Positions 11,401 to 25,143 of a DNA stretch of 64,000 nucleotides are shown here, piece after piece. Every line of letters starts with the position of its first letter. Within the stretch, counting starts at the first letter, position 1. Location of the stretch: contig NZ_CP063196.1 in assembly GCF_003574835.2 (NCBI RefSeq), forward strand, positions 1,674,001-1,738,000. Reading direction: 5' to 3'. The notes under the pieces are model-generated. The model was not told where the DNA came from. It did not search any database and saw nothing but the letters and a program-made list of their open reading frames with translations. The position numbers were made by a program, and so were the translations under genes. The DNA is from Thermobifida halotolerans (GTDB taxonomy: Bacteria; Actinomycetota; Actinomycetes; Streptosporangiales; Streptosporangiaceae).

Positions 11401-11976
11401 CCGGTGTCGCGGCTGGCCTACCGGGGGCGGCTGCATGCCCACCCGGTGGCGGCGCGCCGCCACCTGGAGGGGATCGACGCGGGCCTGTACCGACGCGTCG
11501 TCGCGCACAGCGGGCGCAGCACCCACAGCCCCGAGGAGGTCGCGGCGGTGGTGGAGGTGGTCTCCCGGCTGGTGGGAGTGGACTTCTGCGAACCGGGGGC
11601 GGCCCCGCGTCCCCTCACCGGCGGTGACGTCCTGGTGGTCGCGCCGTTCAACCTGCAGGTGCGGGCGCTGCGCGCCGCGTTGGCGGACGCGGGGCTGGAG
11701 GGGGTGCGGGTGGGCACGGTCGACCGGTTCCAGGGCCAGGAGGCGCCGGTGGTGGTGTGCTCGATGACGGTGTCGGGGGCGGTCGAGGCGGCGCGCGGGC
11801 TGGACTTCGTGCTGTCGCGCAACCGTCTCAACGTGGCGCTGTCGCGCGCCCAGGTGCTGGCGGCGCTGGTGTACTCGCCGGACCTGGTCGGTGCGGCTCC
11901 CCGTTCGGTCGCCGAGTTGCGGGTGCTGGCGGGGTTCGCGGACCTGTGCGCCCAGGCCCGCGACTGGCAGGGGTAG
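8401..11976 (+). CDS. RecB-like nuclease fused to superfamily 1 helicase (TM0106 type)
   Basis: 1191-aa three-part protein. Residues 1-260 form a PD-(D/E)XK RecB-like nuclease: GRADFLI with Asp136, VDAKV with Asp154/Lys156, and a cysteine set (Cys36 plus Cys243, 246, 249, 255) arranged like the iron-sulfur clasp of AddB/Cas4 nucleases. Residues ~355-560 look like an RNase H-like exonuclease (FDMEGYPYHEG, YHYASYEAD, YNRDDCVST). Residues ~800-1190 form an Upf1-like SF1 helicase: Walker A GPPGAGKTY (~811), Walker B VDEAGQFAL (~922), GDPQQLPQV and the C-terminal VDRFQGQEAPVV and NRLNVALSRAQ. Start uncertain: ATG 8401 or GTG 8442 (MFRTGSGW). DNA repair or defence role is unproven; no CRISPR or restriction partner nearby. 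Confidence 0.8.
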   Translation: MAECPASPETRGWRVFRTGSGWVFSPTDLVDAMECGHRSALKHALAAGVDGAPAPEPLDALVARGGEAHEHAELQRLVDLFGDDVVVIDNPRPTHADLTAAAEATREAVLAGAPVVYQGVFYEPVRPGVAFHGRADFLISTAVDPATGRRRDVDAKVRHEPWDAKLAHRVRPGAVLQLAAYAEALGRTGLGEPEFMHLLTGDGRTHTLRVAEYLPLLPQVRHRLLLRIAESPALPAPLWGEPCAACDSCGYAALCAEGRARDRHLSLVAGIRGDQIAKLRDAGIATIDALACAREEDRPATLPRHSYARLREQAALQVRQDATRSPDNPTGTVIATVYADDGLAMLPEPSPGDVFFDMEGYPYHEGRGLEYLFGALTCDDGRFHAFWAHDRAQERRAFEAFVDFVCERIDAHEGAHVYHYASYEADRLKTLAAAFGTRETEVDELLRQRRLVDLYTVVKKSLRVSQRSYSIKYLEPLYLEQYRSGAVVTAASSIDAYAAHLGACEAGDTAEAERILADIAAYNRDDCVSTARLRDWLERLRVEHGVGARPVASAPVEDGDAERAAEAARRRAEVEERLSALTGPLLAGVPEEPRQRGVEERARALLAALVGYYRREEAPLWWDFFRRLAAPVEELEADTDCLVPLRVRAGEWNPPQGRQRKAWRRVELFADTGRPHPFTTGEQVRLLYPGPPGQAADTVPVTVEHASADRVAVVEKCDTGAEHDRRPLAVLPGSPVRSAPKDQALWEVAERAVAALPDTVTCAGLDVLRRVPPRLRGGGPLPDPRDFDGDAVAAVIAAVDRLDSSYLAVQGPPGAGKTYLAARLITHLVASGRSVGVCSTSHKAIENVLGAAVRAAAEAGVALPCAKRPADRPDPALAWHQPRQVRELVRWCAEQDGGFVVGGTAWNFANDSMRATPLDVLIVDEAGQFALADTLAVSASARDLVLLGDPQQLPQVVQGTHGEGADSSALEHLVGDTEIIDASRGYFLDQTRRMHPRVCEPVSRLAYRGRLHAHPVAARRHLEGIDAGLYRRVVAHSGRSTHSPEEVAAVVEVVSRLVGVDFCEPGAAPRPLTGGDVLVVAPFNLQVRALRAALADAGLEGVRVGTVDRFQGQEAPVVVCSMTVSGAVEAARGLDFVLSRNRLNVALSRAQVLAALVYSPDLVGAAPRSVAELRVLAGFADLCAQARDWQG

Positions 11977-12344
11977 GGGGCCGGGAGGACCACCGCGGGG
12001 TTCAGCGGTGGAGACGGCCCGGTTCGGAAACGGGATCCGGCGCTCGCGCAGGTACGCCTCCGACTCGGCGGCCCGGTCCACCGGCCGGGCGTCGACCGCC
12101 GTCCACCCACACCAATCCCAGGAGCGGAAAGAGCCGGTGAACGCCGCCGAGGACCCGCCTGGCCGCGGCCCGCTGGATCGCCGTGGAACGGCGGGAAAGG
12201 CGTGCTCCAGCACACCGCCTCCCGCACAAGGATGGTGTCAGGTGTCGGATCGGGGATCGCGTCATGCGGGGGCCGGTGGCCGCGGCGGCCAGCAGGGCGC
12301 GGGCGGCGGCCGGGGTCTCGGGCCCCACAGCACGGTGCGCAGGC
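11977..12344. other. Intergenic stretch without a supported gene
   Basis: About 370 bp downstream of both the helicase gene (+) and the antitoxin gene (-). This is where a toxin partner for the antitoxin would be expected; I found no RelE/YoeB/PIN-like motif in any frame. Confidence 0.45.
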
Positions 12345-12614
12345 TCACAGGTCGAGGGCGTCGCCGAGGCCGTCCACCAGCTCCTGGCGGCTGCGGGCGG
12401 GGGAGCGGGTCCAGGTGGTCTCGCCGCGCTCGTCAGCGGCGGCCAGTTCGGTGACGCGGCGGCGGTCGCGGTCGCGGCGCAGTTGGCGCAGTTCCTCGTA
12501 GGCCTCGGCGGACACGAGCACGGCTTCGGGGCGGCCGTAGCGGGTGGTGGTGACGGCCTCGCCGGTGCGGGTGACCAGGTGGCCCACATGGTGTGGGGTC
12601 GAGCAGTCCCGCAC
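12345..12614 (-). CDS. Phd/YefM-like antitoxin, no toxin partner
   Basis: About 89 aa. The core HLVTRTGEAVTTTRYGRPEA followed by VLVSAEAYEELRQL is the DNA-binding beta-hairpin and helix of Phd/YefM antitoxins; the rest (RDRDRRRVTELAAADERGET) is the usual flexible toxin-neutralising tail. Start uncertain: GTG 12614 or GTG 12638, neither with a clear ribosome binding site. No toxin ORF follows within the next 350 bp, so this is an orphan antitoxin, or the toxin has been deleted. Confidence 0.55.
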   Translation of the reverse strand: MRDCSTPHHVGHLVTRTGEAVTTTRYGRPEAVLVSAEAYEELRQLRRDRDRRRVTELAAADERGETTWTRSPARSRQELVDGLGDALDL

Positions 12615-12709
12615 GTCATCGCGGAGCGGACCGGCCACCCGACCATGCTGACAGCCTGCGCGGACGTGCGGGGGAAGCGAAGTCCCGGGTGTGTGCCCGA
12701 AAGGGCGGG

Positions 12710-13357
12710 TCAGGGCTTCCAGGGGCCGATGCGGTCCAGGCGGCGGCGCTGCTGGTGCGCGGTGGGCGCGTCCAGGCCCCGGCCCCGTTCGGTGAGGCGG
12801 TCGGCGACGTTGGTGCGGTGCTCGACGGGTTTGTGGTCGTCGTATTTGAACTTGGCCAGAACCTGGGTGACCTCCAGGCGCAGGCCGCGGATGCCGGACA
12901 GCATCCGCCCGTAGGGGGGTTGGTCGACGGCGACGGGAGCGTGGTCGCCGTCGGGCTGGAAGTGCGCCATCTGGCGGCGCAGCAGCTCGGCCTTGGCCTC
13001 GGGGTCGTCGATGATGGCGGCGCGGCAGGTGAACCGGACGGCCGTGTAGTAGCTGGTGGGGACGCCATCGTGGGGCGGGGTTCCGGCCGGGGCGCGCCAG
13101 GGGCCGGGGATGAAGGCGTAGTCGCCGATGACGGTGAAGGCGACGTCGGCATCGCGCTCGATCGCCTTCCAGACCGGGTTGGGTCGGGCCAGGTGGATCA
13201 GGAGGTGGTTCTCGTCGACGGTGAAGTGGGTGGGGACGGTCAGGGGCGGGTCGCCCGGCAGGCCGTTGACGCAGAGCTGTCCGAAGTCGTGGCCCTGGGC
13301 GATCCAGTCCTGCCATTCGTTCTTGTCCAGGGCGGCGTCCCAGGGGTGGACCAGCAT
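12710..13357 (-). CDS. PaiB-like FMN-binding protein
   Basis: 215 aa, the normal length for the PaiB/FMN-binding negative regulator family (split-barrel flavin fold). Recognisable stretches: HFTVDENHLLIHLARPNPVW, the split-barrel core AFTVIGDYAFIPGPW, and the C-terminal MLSGIRGLRLEVTQVLAKFK. ATG 13357 has a strong AAGGAGA 6 bp upstream. In Bacillus PaiB acts with PaiA in sporulation and protease control; in actinomycetes members usually sit beside an XRE-cupin regulator, as here, where the divergent partner is broken. The true ligand and target are unknown. Confidence 0.8.
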   Translation of the reverse strand: MLVHPWDAALDKNEWQDWIAQGHDFGQLCVNGLPGDPPLTVPTHFTVDENHLLIHLARPNPVWKAIERDADVAFTVIGDYAFIPGPWRAPAGTPPHDGVPTSYYTAVRFTCRAAIIDDPEAKAELLRRQMAHFQPDGDHAPVAVDQPPYGRMLSGIRGLRLEVTQVLAKFKYDDHKPVEHRTNVADRLTERGRGLDAPTAHQQRRRLDRIGPWKP

Positions 13358-13710
13358 GGTGTTCTCCTTACGCGGGTGGCGGGGCGGTCTGCGGGCGGTT
13401 CAGGTCGGGGCCGGTGGGAGAAGCTTCCTCGGTTGCCGCCCTGTGGCGCCGAACGGGGCTCTGAGCAGCGGCCACGGGTCCGGCCGATCACGGCGCACAG
13501 CACACGATCCCTGGGGGTGCGTCCACGCCACCGGCCCCGGGCGGCGTACTCGTGCACGAGGAGGCCGTCCGGGGCCGGTGGTGGAGCGTTCACGGCACAT
13601 CCCACAGGATTCGGTCACACGACCGAGCGGTACAGCATAACGACCAGATGGTGTCAGCGCACCGACCGGGTGGTCCACCCGAATGGTCTGATCGTGAGGA
13701 CGACGGTCGG
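13358..13710. promoter_or_regulatory. Divergent promoter region of paiB-like and XRE-cupin genes
   Basis: 350 bp between divergent genes. It holds the perfect dyad CGGGTGG-T-CCACCCG at 13667-13681, 30 bp before the XRE start, a plausible operator for that regulator. Nothing else recognised. Confidence 0.45.
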
Positions 13711-14220
13711 ATGGCCGAGGTAACCGCTCCGCGGACGGCCGCGCACGATGTGCGGACGGCCCGCGTCCGTGCGGGGTTGTCCCTGGACGAGCTCAGCCGA
13801 CGCGCCCAGGTCGGCAAGGGGGCCCTGGTGGGTGGGGAGAAGGCCCGGGGCAACCCCGACCCGGCCGCCCTGGTGCGCCTGGCCGACGCCTTCGACGTCT
13901 CGGTGTCGGCTCTGGTGCAGAATCCGCCCGAGGGCCGCGTGCGCGTCGTGTCCGCCGGTGCCGCTGTGGACCGGGCGAGGAGTACCCCAGCCGCCCCCCC
14001 AGGCCGGGGCCGTGGAAACCGTCAGCGTCGCCTCCGGCCGGATACCCCTGGTCGTCCACGGCACCGAGCACACCGTCGAAGCCGGGCAGACCGCCACCTT
14101 CGGCGGCGACGCCCCCCACACCCACCGCGGCGCGGGCACCGAAACCTGCCACCTGACCATGACGGTCCACCTGCCCACCCTGACCCGCGCGGCGTCCACC
14201 GGGGCCGCCGAGCGACAGCG
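13711..14220 (+). pseudogene. XRE-cupin transcriptional regulator, disrupted
   Basis: An N-terminal helix-turn-helix (VRTARVRAGLSLDELSRRAQ, LVRLADAFDVSVSALVQ) in one frame is followed after VSAGAAVDR by GEEYPSRP in a second frame and by AGAVETVSVASGRIPLVVHG and AGQTATFGGDAPHTH, a cupin barrel, in a third. Compared with intact family members (~190 aa) about 25 residues between the domains are missing and two frame changes are present; one lies at a run of seven C (13994-14000). Without read-level data a sequencing error at the C run cannot be ruled out, but the missing segment argues for real decay. End position approximate. Confidence 0.7.
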
Positions 14221-14225
14221 GTTGG

Positions 14226-14258
14226 CCTGTCCCCGCACGGTCACCGTGCGGGGACAGG
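14226..14258. terminator. Bidirectional 15-bp terminator hairpin
   Basis: CCTGTCCCCGCACGG / CCGTGCGGGGACAGG with a 3-nt loop, between the XRE-cupin remnant (+) and the carboxylase gene (-). Confidence 0.8.
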
Positions 14259-14398
14259 ACCGAACCGGGGGCGGGGAGGTCCGGAAGCGAGCGGGACCGC
14301 GGGGGTGGCTCCTCCCGTCCTCCGGCGGAGCGCGGCCGCCGCGGGAGCGGCGGGTGCCGGTCGCATCCGCCGGGCGGGGCGGATGCGACCGGGCGGGG

Positions 14399-19855
<5,457 letters not shown>

Positions 19856-19999
19856 CCAACCGAGCCCTTCTGTAGACCAACGGGGTACGCGCCGCGGCAC
19901 AGCGGCCCCGGCAGTGTTCACCCTTCCGTATACCGGACGGCAGTGCCATGTCGCGGACAGCCCACGCTGGGCGTCTCCATTTGTGGAAAACGATCAAAA

Positions 20000-20033
20000 G
20001 CCCGCCGCGGCGGGTGTGGAGCACGCGGCGGGC
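20000..20033 (-). terminator. Terminator of lipoprotein gene
   Basis: GCCCGCCGCG / CGCGGCGGGC stem with a 14-nt loop; on the minus strand it is followed by TTTTGATCGTTTTCC, a good T-rich tail. Confidence 0.7.
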
Positions 20034-20051
20034 CCGGTCGGGCGAGGGGGG

Positions 20052-20528
20052 TCAGAGCGGGTGGGTGGAGTCCACCAGCCACGCCCCGTCGATGTTGACG
20101 AGGGTGAGGGCCTCGGCGCGGTCGTCGGCGGAGCCGTCGTGGGTCAGGTGCGCGGTGGCGGTGGTGCCGTCCTCGCCCAGTTCCACCGTCTCGACCGTGG
20201 CGGTGGTGTCGGGTGAGGCGAGGGTGGCGGAGAAGGCCTCGGCGCAGTCGGCGTCACCGCCGTGGGTCTCGACCAGTTCCCGGCGGGCCTCCTCCGTCAG
20301 CACGAAGCAGCCGACCTGGCCGTCTGCGGTGCGCACCGCCTCGATGTAGGTTTCCGCGGCCGCGCGCGCCCCCTCTTCGTCCTCTCCCTCCAGCACGGGG
20401 GTTTCCAGGGGGTTGACCGAGGCGGTGGGGCTGGTCTGTGCCGCCTCGGGGGTGTCGGAGGGCTCCGAGCCGCATCCGGCGGCGAGGGTGAGGGCGGCCA
20501 GGCAGGCCGCGAGGGTGAAACGTCGCAT
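20052..20528 (-). CDS. Small lipoprotein
   Basis: 158 aa. Signal peptide MRRFTLAACLAALTLAAGC with lipobox LAAGC (Cys19), then a Ser/Thr/Pro-rich linker and an ~110-residue domain (ARAAAETYIEAVRTADGQ through LVNIDGAWLVDSTH) that resembles the NTF2-like DUF4878 fold found under many actinobacterial lipoproteins. Two cysteines (CFVLTEEAR, DADCAEAF) could form a disulfide outside the cell. Function unknown. Confidence 0.7.
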   Translation of the reverse strand: MRRFTLAACLAALTLAAGCGSEPSDTPEAAQTSPTASVNPLETPVLEGEDEEGARAAAETYIEAVRTADGQVGCFVLTEEARRELVETHGGDADCAEAFSATLASPDTTATVETVELGEDGTTATAHLTHDGSADDRAEALTLVNIDGAWLVDSTHPL

Positions 20529-20847
20529 GGCGATCGTCCTTCACTGGTGTGGGGATTGGTTCCCGGGGCCGTCCCGGGGTGTCCACTTCCTATCGCACGG
20601 CGGCAGCGCGGCGGCATCCGGGGAGGGGTGGGGACTGTGCGGCGTCGGGGCCGGCGCTTCTTCTCCGGGGGCTGGGGCCGTGCGCCTCCTCGGGGCACAC
20701 GGCGGGGGTTTCCCGTGGTCGCTGAGAGGAGGCTCCGCCGGAGTCCCCCCGGGGTGTGCGTGGTCGGGGGCCCCGGCGGGGCCGCGCAGCCTCTAGGGTG
20801 GCGGATCGGACGGTGAGGCCGTCCGAAGTTCACCGGCCGGAGGACTG

Positions 20848-21297
20848 ATGTCGCCCAAGAAGAAGAGGAAAACCCGTCAACCGCGTCCGGGTCGGCGCGG
20901 GGGGTCGGCGCCCGCCGCTCCCGGGGCCGGAGTCGGGCGCACGCCCGTGGTGGTCGAGGAGCCGCCGCCGCGGTGGCCGCTGCTGGTGTGGGGCGCGCTG
21001 GTCGTGGTGTGGGTGCTGGGGTCGCTGTCGTCGTTCATGGGGGTGCTGGCCTCCGCCGGGGTGATGCCCGAGGACGTCACCGACGCCACCCGCCGCGAGG
21101 GCGCGTGGGCGCTGCTGTGGCTGCTGGTGTTCGCGCTGCTCACCCCGCTGGTGGGGGTGGTGGTCGCCGCGGTGCTGCGGCGCCGTGTCGCCGCGGCCCT
21201 GTTCGGCTGCGCGCTGCTGCTGTCGGGAGGCGTGCTGTGGTTGATCGCGCCCTTCGGTGAGGTGTGGGCGGCGTTGCGGGCGGGGCTCGCTCTGTGA
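20848..21297 (+). CDS. Small membrane protein with basic N-terminus
   Basis: 149 aa. A Lys/Arg/Pro-rich cytoplasmic head (MSPKKKRKTRQPRPGRRGG) precedes three predicted membrane helices (PLLVWGALVVVWVLGSL, GAWALLWLLVFALLTPLVGV, AALFGCALLLSGGVLWLIA). ATG 20848 follows CCGGAGGA. No family recognised. Confidence 0.65.
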   Translation: MSPKKKRKTRQPRPGRRGGSAPAAPGAGVGRTPVVVEEPPPRWPLLVWGALVVVWVLGSLSSFMGVLASAGVMPEDVTDATRREGAWALLWLLVFALLTPLVGVVVAAVLRRRVAAALFGCALLLSGGVLWLIAPFGEVWAALRAGLAL

Positions 21298-21494
21298 TCC
21301 GGTCGTGTCCCGGTCGGGCGCGGCCCGCCGGGGCGGCTCACCGACCGGCGTGACTTTGTGAGCCATGATGGAGGCCAGCAACCACGGGATGCGGGGCCAG
21401 GTCCGGTGCGGTCCGTGGAAGCCGCCCGTCCCGCGTCCCCACCGCACGCCGGTGGCCGATGCCACCGTGATCCGATTGGGGCTGTGACCGTACC

Positions 21495-23021
21495 GTGCCC
21501 GAAATGTGGAAAAATGCCCAGGTGATCGATGCTTTCCGTGCCGCGTTCCAGGAGTTGATCGACGCCTCCCTCCTGGGCGACCCGCAGCGTTTCGGCCCTG
21601 CGGTGGGCCGGGTCTACGAGCTTGCCTCCCACGTCCCGGTCGCCGAACGGGAGATCGCCCTGGAAGCGCTGGGGCCGATCTTCTCCGGACACCACACCGG
21701 TCCGGGAATCGAGGCCGACCTGACCGTTGTGGCCGGCGCCCTGGTGGAGATGGGAACCCAGCCGGGGAGTACCGGTGTCGAGGTGCTGCGTCTGCTGCGT
21801 GAGACCGGGCGTGCCGCAGGCATGTTCCTGCACGCCTGGGACAAGGTCGGCGGCGGTGCGCCGCCCGACCCCGACCAGGTCACCGCCGCCGACGAGAGCA
21901 GGGTCGCCGCGGTGCTGGGGGAGTCGGCTCCCGTGGCCACCCTGTGCTGGTGGACCGCGCGCCGCTACGGGCTGTCCGCCAAGACCATGCTGAGTTCGGC
22001 GCGGGTGCGCCGGACCGTGCGCGGTGACGCCGAGATGCACAGCGACCTGCTGGCCATCGCCGGGCAGTTGTCGGCGCACCTGGTCGAGTACGGCGAGGTG
22101 ACGGCGCTGCTGCGCATGGACGAGGTGTCGGAGGCCCTGGTGCTGGACCGGTCCTCCCGCCGGGGGTTTCGGGTGCGTTTCGAGGGCATCGGCGACAACT
22201 TCCAACTGCACACCCTGCTGGCCGACGCCCTCATCGGTGAGGAGGGCGTCGGCCTGGCCGGGCAGCGTCCCGACCCGCGGTGGGTGGCGGCCTTCCGCGA
22301 CGCCGACCCCGACCCGCAGGCCAAGGTGGTCCACGGCTGGTGGAACCTGGTCGGCGCGGACGGCACCTGGGTGTGGAACGAGGGAGTGCCCGCCGACATC
22401 CCGCTGCTGCGGGGTGAGCGCGTGCTGATCCTGGAGGAGCAGACCTACCCGCGGTCCTGGAACGCCGGACGCCTCTACCCGCTGGTCGAGGGGTCCTTGT
22501 GGGTGGTGGAGGAGTTGGCCGCCGACCAGGTCGAGCGCTGGTGGTCCCTGGTGGAGCCCGACGACCAGCCGGCGGCCGCCGCCGACGTCGCAGGAGCCCC
22601 GGCTGTGCCGTGGTGGGAGGAGCCCGCCGCGGCCGCGGCGGGTCCCGACTCCGAGGCGCAACCGGCGTGGCCCGCCGCAGAATCCACGGAACCGGAGCCG
22701 GAACCGGCTGCCGTGCCGTGGTGGGAGGAACCCGCCGCGGATCCCGTGGTCGGGGCGCAGGCCGGGGAGGCTCCGGCCCCGCAGCCGACCGCCGAGGAGA
22801 CCGACTCCGCCGACGGCGTCCCGGCCGACCCCGAGCGGTCCGAGCCGCTGCCCGCGACCGAGGCGATCCCCGTCCTCACCGACGCCGACCTGGCCGCCTA
22901 CGACGCGGCCCGCGGCGACGACACCGCCGAGGAGCGGCGCGACGCCCCCGGCTCCGCCCTGCTGCCGCCGCTGCCTCCCGGGGTGTCGGACAGTTCCGGC
23001 TGGGGTCCCAGTTGGCGGTGA
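21495..23021 (+). CDS. Hypothetical 508-aa protein with WWEEP repeat tail
   Basis: A folded N-terminal ~355 residues (EMWKNAQVIDAFRAAFQELI, AGMFLHAWDKVGGG, KVVHGWWNLVGADGTWVWNE) is followed by a disordered acidic tail. The tail contains AVPWWEEPAA twice, at about residues 370 and 404, suggesting short linear binding motifs. No enzyme motif or membrane segment seen. I believe homologues occur in Nocardiopsaceae, but this is recollection. Start: GTG 21495 has no clear ribosome binding site; ATG 21504 is an alternative. Confidence 0.6.
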   Translation: MPEMWKNAQVIDAFRAAFQELIDASLLGDPQRFGPAVGRVYELASHVPVAEREIALEALGPIFSGHHTGPGIEADLTVVAGALVEMGTQPGSTGVEVLRLLRETGRAAGMFLHAWDKVGGGAPPDPDQVTAADESRVAAVLGESAPVATLCWWTARRYGLSAKTMLSSARVRRTVRGDAEMHSDLLAIAGQLSAHLVEYGEVTALLRMDEVSEALVLDRSSRRGFRVRFEGIGDNFQLHTLLADALIGEEGVGLAGQRPDPRWVAAFRDADPDPQAKVVHGWWNLVGADGTWVWNEGVPADIPLLRGERVLILEEQTYPRSWNAGRLYPLVEGSLWVVEELAADQVERWWSLVEPDDQPAAAADVAGAPAVPWWEEPAAAAAGPDSEAQPAWPAAESTEPEPEPAAVPWWEEPAADPVVGAQAGEAPAPQPTAEETDSADGVPADPERSEPLPATEAIPVLTDADLAAYDAARGDDTAEERRDAPGSALLPPLPPGVSDSSGWGPSWR

Positions 23022-23029
23022 CCGCGCAG

Positions 23030-23075
23030 CCGCCGGTCCGCGAGACGCCCGCCGGGAGGCCTTGCGGACCGGCGG
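23030..23075. terminator. Hairpin between convergent genes
   Basis: CCGCCGGTCCGC / GCGGACCGGCGG, a 12-bp stem with a 22-nt loop, just after the stop of the 508-aa protein and before the end of the minus-strand membrane protein gene. Confidence 0.6.
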
Positions 23076-23122
23076 GCGGCTGTTCGGGGCGGTGCGCCCC
23101 CGCCTCCCGGGGCGGTCGGCCG

Positions 23123-23635
23123 TCAGTCGTCGGAGTCGTCGTCGGCCAGGTCGGCGAAGCCGTCCTCGTCGTCCTCACCGATCGCGTGCGCGCCGCGGGG
23201 GCGGTAGCTGCGCCACCGTGAGGGAAACACCAGCGGGACGAGCAGGGCGAGGGCGAGCGGCAGCAGCAGCCCCGCCTCCGCCAGGGCCACGGCCCCGTCC
23301 CGGCCGAGGATCGGTACCCCGCCCATGACCGGCAGGGGCAGCGTGTCGGGGACGAGGGCGGTCCACCGCGGACGCACCAGGTGGGCGACGGTCACGCCCG
23401 CCAGGACCACCCCGGCCATGCCCGGGATCAGCGGAGTGAGTCGGGGCGGCACCAGCACCAGCGCGACCAGCAGCGCCAACGCGAGCAGCGCCCCCAGGGT
23501 GAGGAGTTCACCGAGACCGAGGAAACCGCGGTCGGAGCCGACCAGGGCGGCCGTTCGGGGAAGGACCCACCCGCTCGCCAGGAGGAGAACGGGCCCCAGC
23601 AGCAGCCCGAAGACAAAACCAAGAAAATGTCGCAC
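23123..23635 (-). CDS. Membrane protein with acidic C-tail
   Basis: 170 aa. Four or five hydrophobic helices (FLGFVFGLLLGPVLLLASGW, LLTLGALLALALLVALVLV, GMAGVVLAGVTVAHLV, ALAEAGLLLPLALALLVPLV) and a strongly acidic end (EDDEDGFADLADDDSDD). GTG 23635 follows GAGAGGAG. Family not recognised. Confidence 0.65.
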   Translation of the reverse strand: MRHFLGFVFGLLLGPVLLLASGWVLPRTAALVGSDRGFLGLGELLTLGALLALALLVALVLVPPRLTPLIPGMAGVVLAGVTVAHLVRPRWTALVPDTLPLPVMGGVPILGRDGAVALAEAGLLLPLALALLVPLVFPSRWRSYRPRGAHAIGEDDEDGFADLADDDSDD

Positions 23636-23881
23636 GGGGGATGGCTCCTCTCAAAAAATTCACGAGCACCCTACCGACAAATGACTGCTTGTGGGCCTGT
23701 CGTTGCGTGTCGGGATTTCTGTGCGACATGTCCGGTTTCCGGGTGGTGGGCCCGCGACTCCTGAGGCTACGGCGAGCCGCGAATCCGTGACGCGGGCGGT
23801 CAACCACCGGACGAGGCGGCTCCCCGAACATCGCCCGGCCCGGGCGGATACTCGGCGTCGGCCGCGGGTAGCGCACTGTTC

Positions 23882-24814
23882 ATGAGGGTTCTCCTGGTCG
23901 GCTGGTTCAGTTTCACGCACGGCGAGGCGACCGCCGGGGACGTGGCCGCCGCCGAGGCCGTGGCGCGGCGACTCGCGCGGGCCGGCATCGCCTGCGACAC
24001 GGCGTGGAGTCCGTTCTTCCGCTCTTCCGGTCCGTCCTTGGAGGAGGCTGATCCGGCGCGCTACAGCCACCTGGTGTTCGCGTGCGGACCGCTGCACGGC
24101 CCCCAGGTGCGGTGGCTGCACGAGCGCTTCGCCGCCTGCCGCAGGATCGCTGTCGGGGTGTCGGTCATCGACCCGGCGGATCCCGCGGTGACCGGCTTCG
24201 ACGCCGTGCTGCCCCGCGACCGCGCGGACGGGCCGCCGCACCGCGACCTGGCCACGGCCGCGCCCCTGGCTCCGGTTCCGGTCGTGGGCGTGGCCATGGT
24301 CGACCGCCAGCCCGAGTACGGGACCCGGGGGCAGCACGAGCGGGTCGGCCGCATCGTCACCTCGTGGGTCGCGGGACGCGACTGCGCGCCCCTTTCCGTC
24401 AGTACCCGGCTGGACACCCGGGACTGGCGACAGTGCGGCACACCCTCACAACTGGCGGCGCTGCTCGGCCGCTGCGACCTGGTCGTCACCACACGGCTGC
24501 ACGGCCTGGTCTTCGCCCTGCGCTCGGGGGTGCCCGCCATCGCCGTCGACCCCGTCGACGGCGGGGCGAAGGTGACGGCGCAGGCCAGGGTCCTGGACTG
24601 GCCCGCCGTCGTCCCCGCGGGGACGGAGGAGGACATGCTGGCCCTGCTCGACCGCCTGTGGGACTGGTGCCTGTCACCCGAGGGGCGCCGCCGGGCGGCA
24701 CGCCACGCCGATCCGCAAGCGCACGCCGAGGAGGGCGGGGCCGAGGAGACGCTCACACGCATGCTGGAACAGCTCGGGGCGCGGCCGAGCCCGAACGTAC
24801 CGGGCCGGGTCTAG
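23882..24814 (+). CDS. Polysaccharide pyruvyl transferase family protein
   Basis: 310 aa. The N-terminus MRVLLVGWFSFTHGEATAGD and the C-terminal signature DLVVTTRLHGLVFALRSGVP with PVDGGAKV are characteristic of CsaB-type pyruvyltransferases, which ketalise sugars of cell-wall polymers with pyruvate from PEP. The fold is GT-B-like and cytosolic. No sugar-polymer genes are next to it, so the acceptor is unknown; a glycosyltransferase-like role is the alternative. The ATG at 23882 has only a weak ribosome binding site. Confidence 0.7.
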   Translation: MRVLLVGWFSFTHGEATAGDVAAAEAVARRLARAGIACDTAWSPFFRSSGPSLEEADPARYSHLVFACGPLHGPQVRWLHERFAACRRIAVGVSVIDPADPAVTGFDAVLPRDRADGPPHRDLATAAPLAPVPVVGVAMVDRQPEYGTRGQHERVGRIVTSWVAGRDCAPLSVSTRLDTRDWRQCGTPSQLAALLGRCDLVVTTRLHGLVFALRSGVPAIAVDPVDGGAKVTAQARVLDWPAVVPAGTEEDMLALLDRLWDWCLSPEGRRRAARHADPQAHAEEGGAEETLTRMLEQLGARPSPNVPGRV

Positions 24815-24849
24815 GACCTGAGGAGTCCGACGACCACAGGGAGGTGCCA

Positions 24850-24990
24850 AGCCCCCCGCCTTCACCGACGTCCGACGCGCGACGAACTGGTCGAGCACGC
24901 CTGCGCCGACGGTGCCGGCGAGCGGATCATCGAGGTGCCGGAGCCGCTGCGGGACCGAGGCCACGGGCGAGAAGAAGAAGGAGCCCCGTA
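24850..24990 (+). pseudogene. DUF2795 protein remnant
   Basis: The stretch TRDELVEHACADGAGERIIE in a short open segment resembles the core of DUF2795 proteins (DDLVEHAR..GAD.RVIE..). No start and no intact continuation are present. Limits approximate. Confidence 0.4.
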
Positions 24991-25143
24991 CCACAGGTCG
25001 CAGCCGTGGGAGCCGCGAGACGGACGGTGTACGCCGTGATCCGCTGCGAGCTCAGCGGCGAACTCCCCGACCACCTCGGTCTCGGTGTTCTCCCGCCTCC
25101 CGTGTTCCCCACCTCTCAGGACAGAACGTCTAGGCTGGAGGGC

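Noticed and set aside
8401-11976. HelR-like rifamycin-resistance helicase because of rox in the same window
   Set aside because: The protein has the TM0106 nuclease-Upf1 layout, not the HelD/HelR architecture.
23766-23780. 15-bp GCTACGGCGAGCCGC shared with 60855-60869 as a possible att pair
   Set aside because: At this GC content a 15-bp match in 64 kb is expected by chance and no element boundaries coincide.
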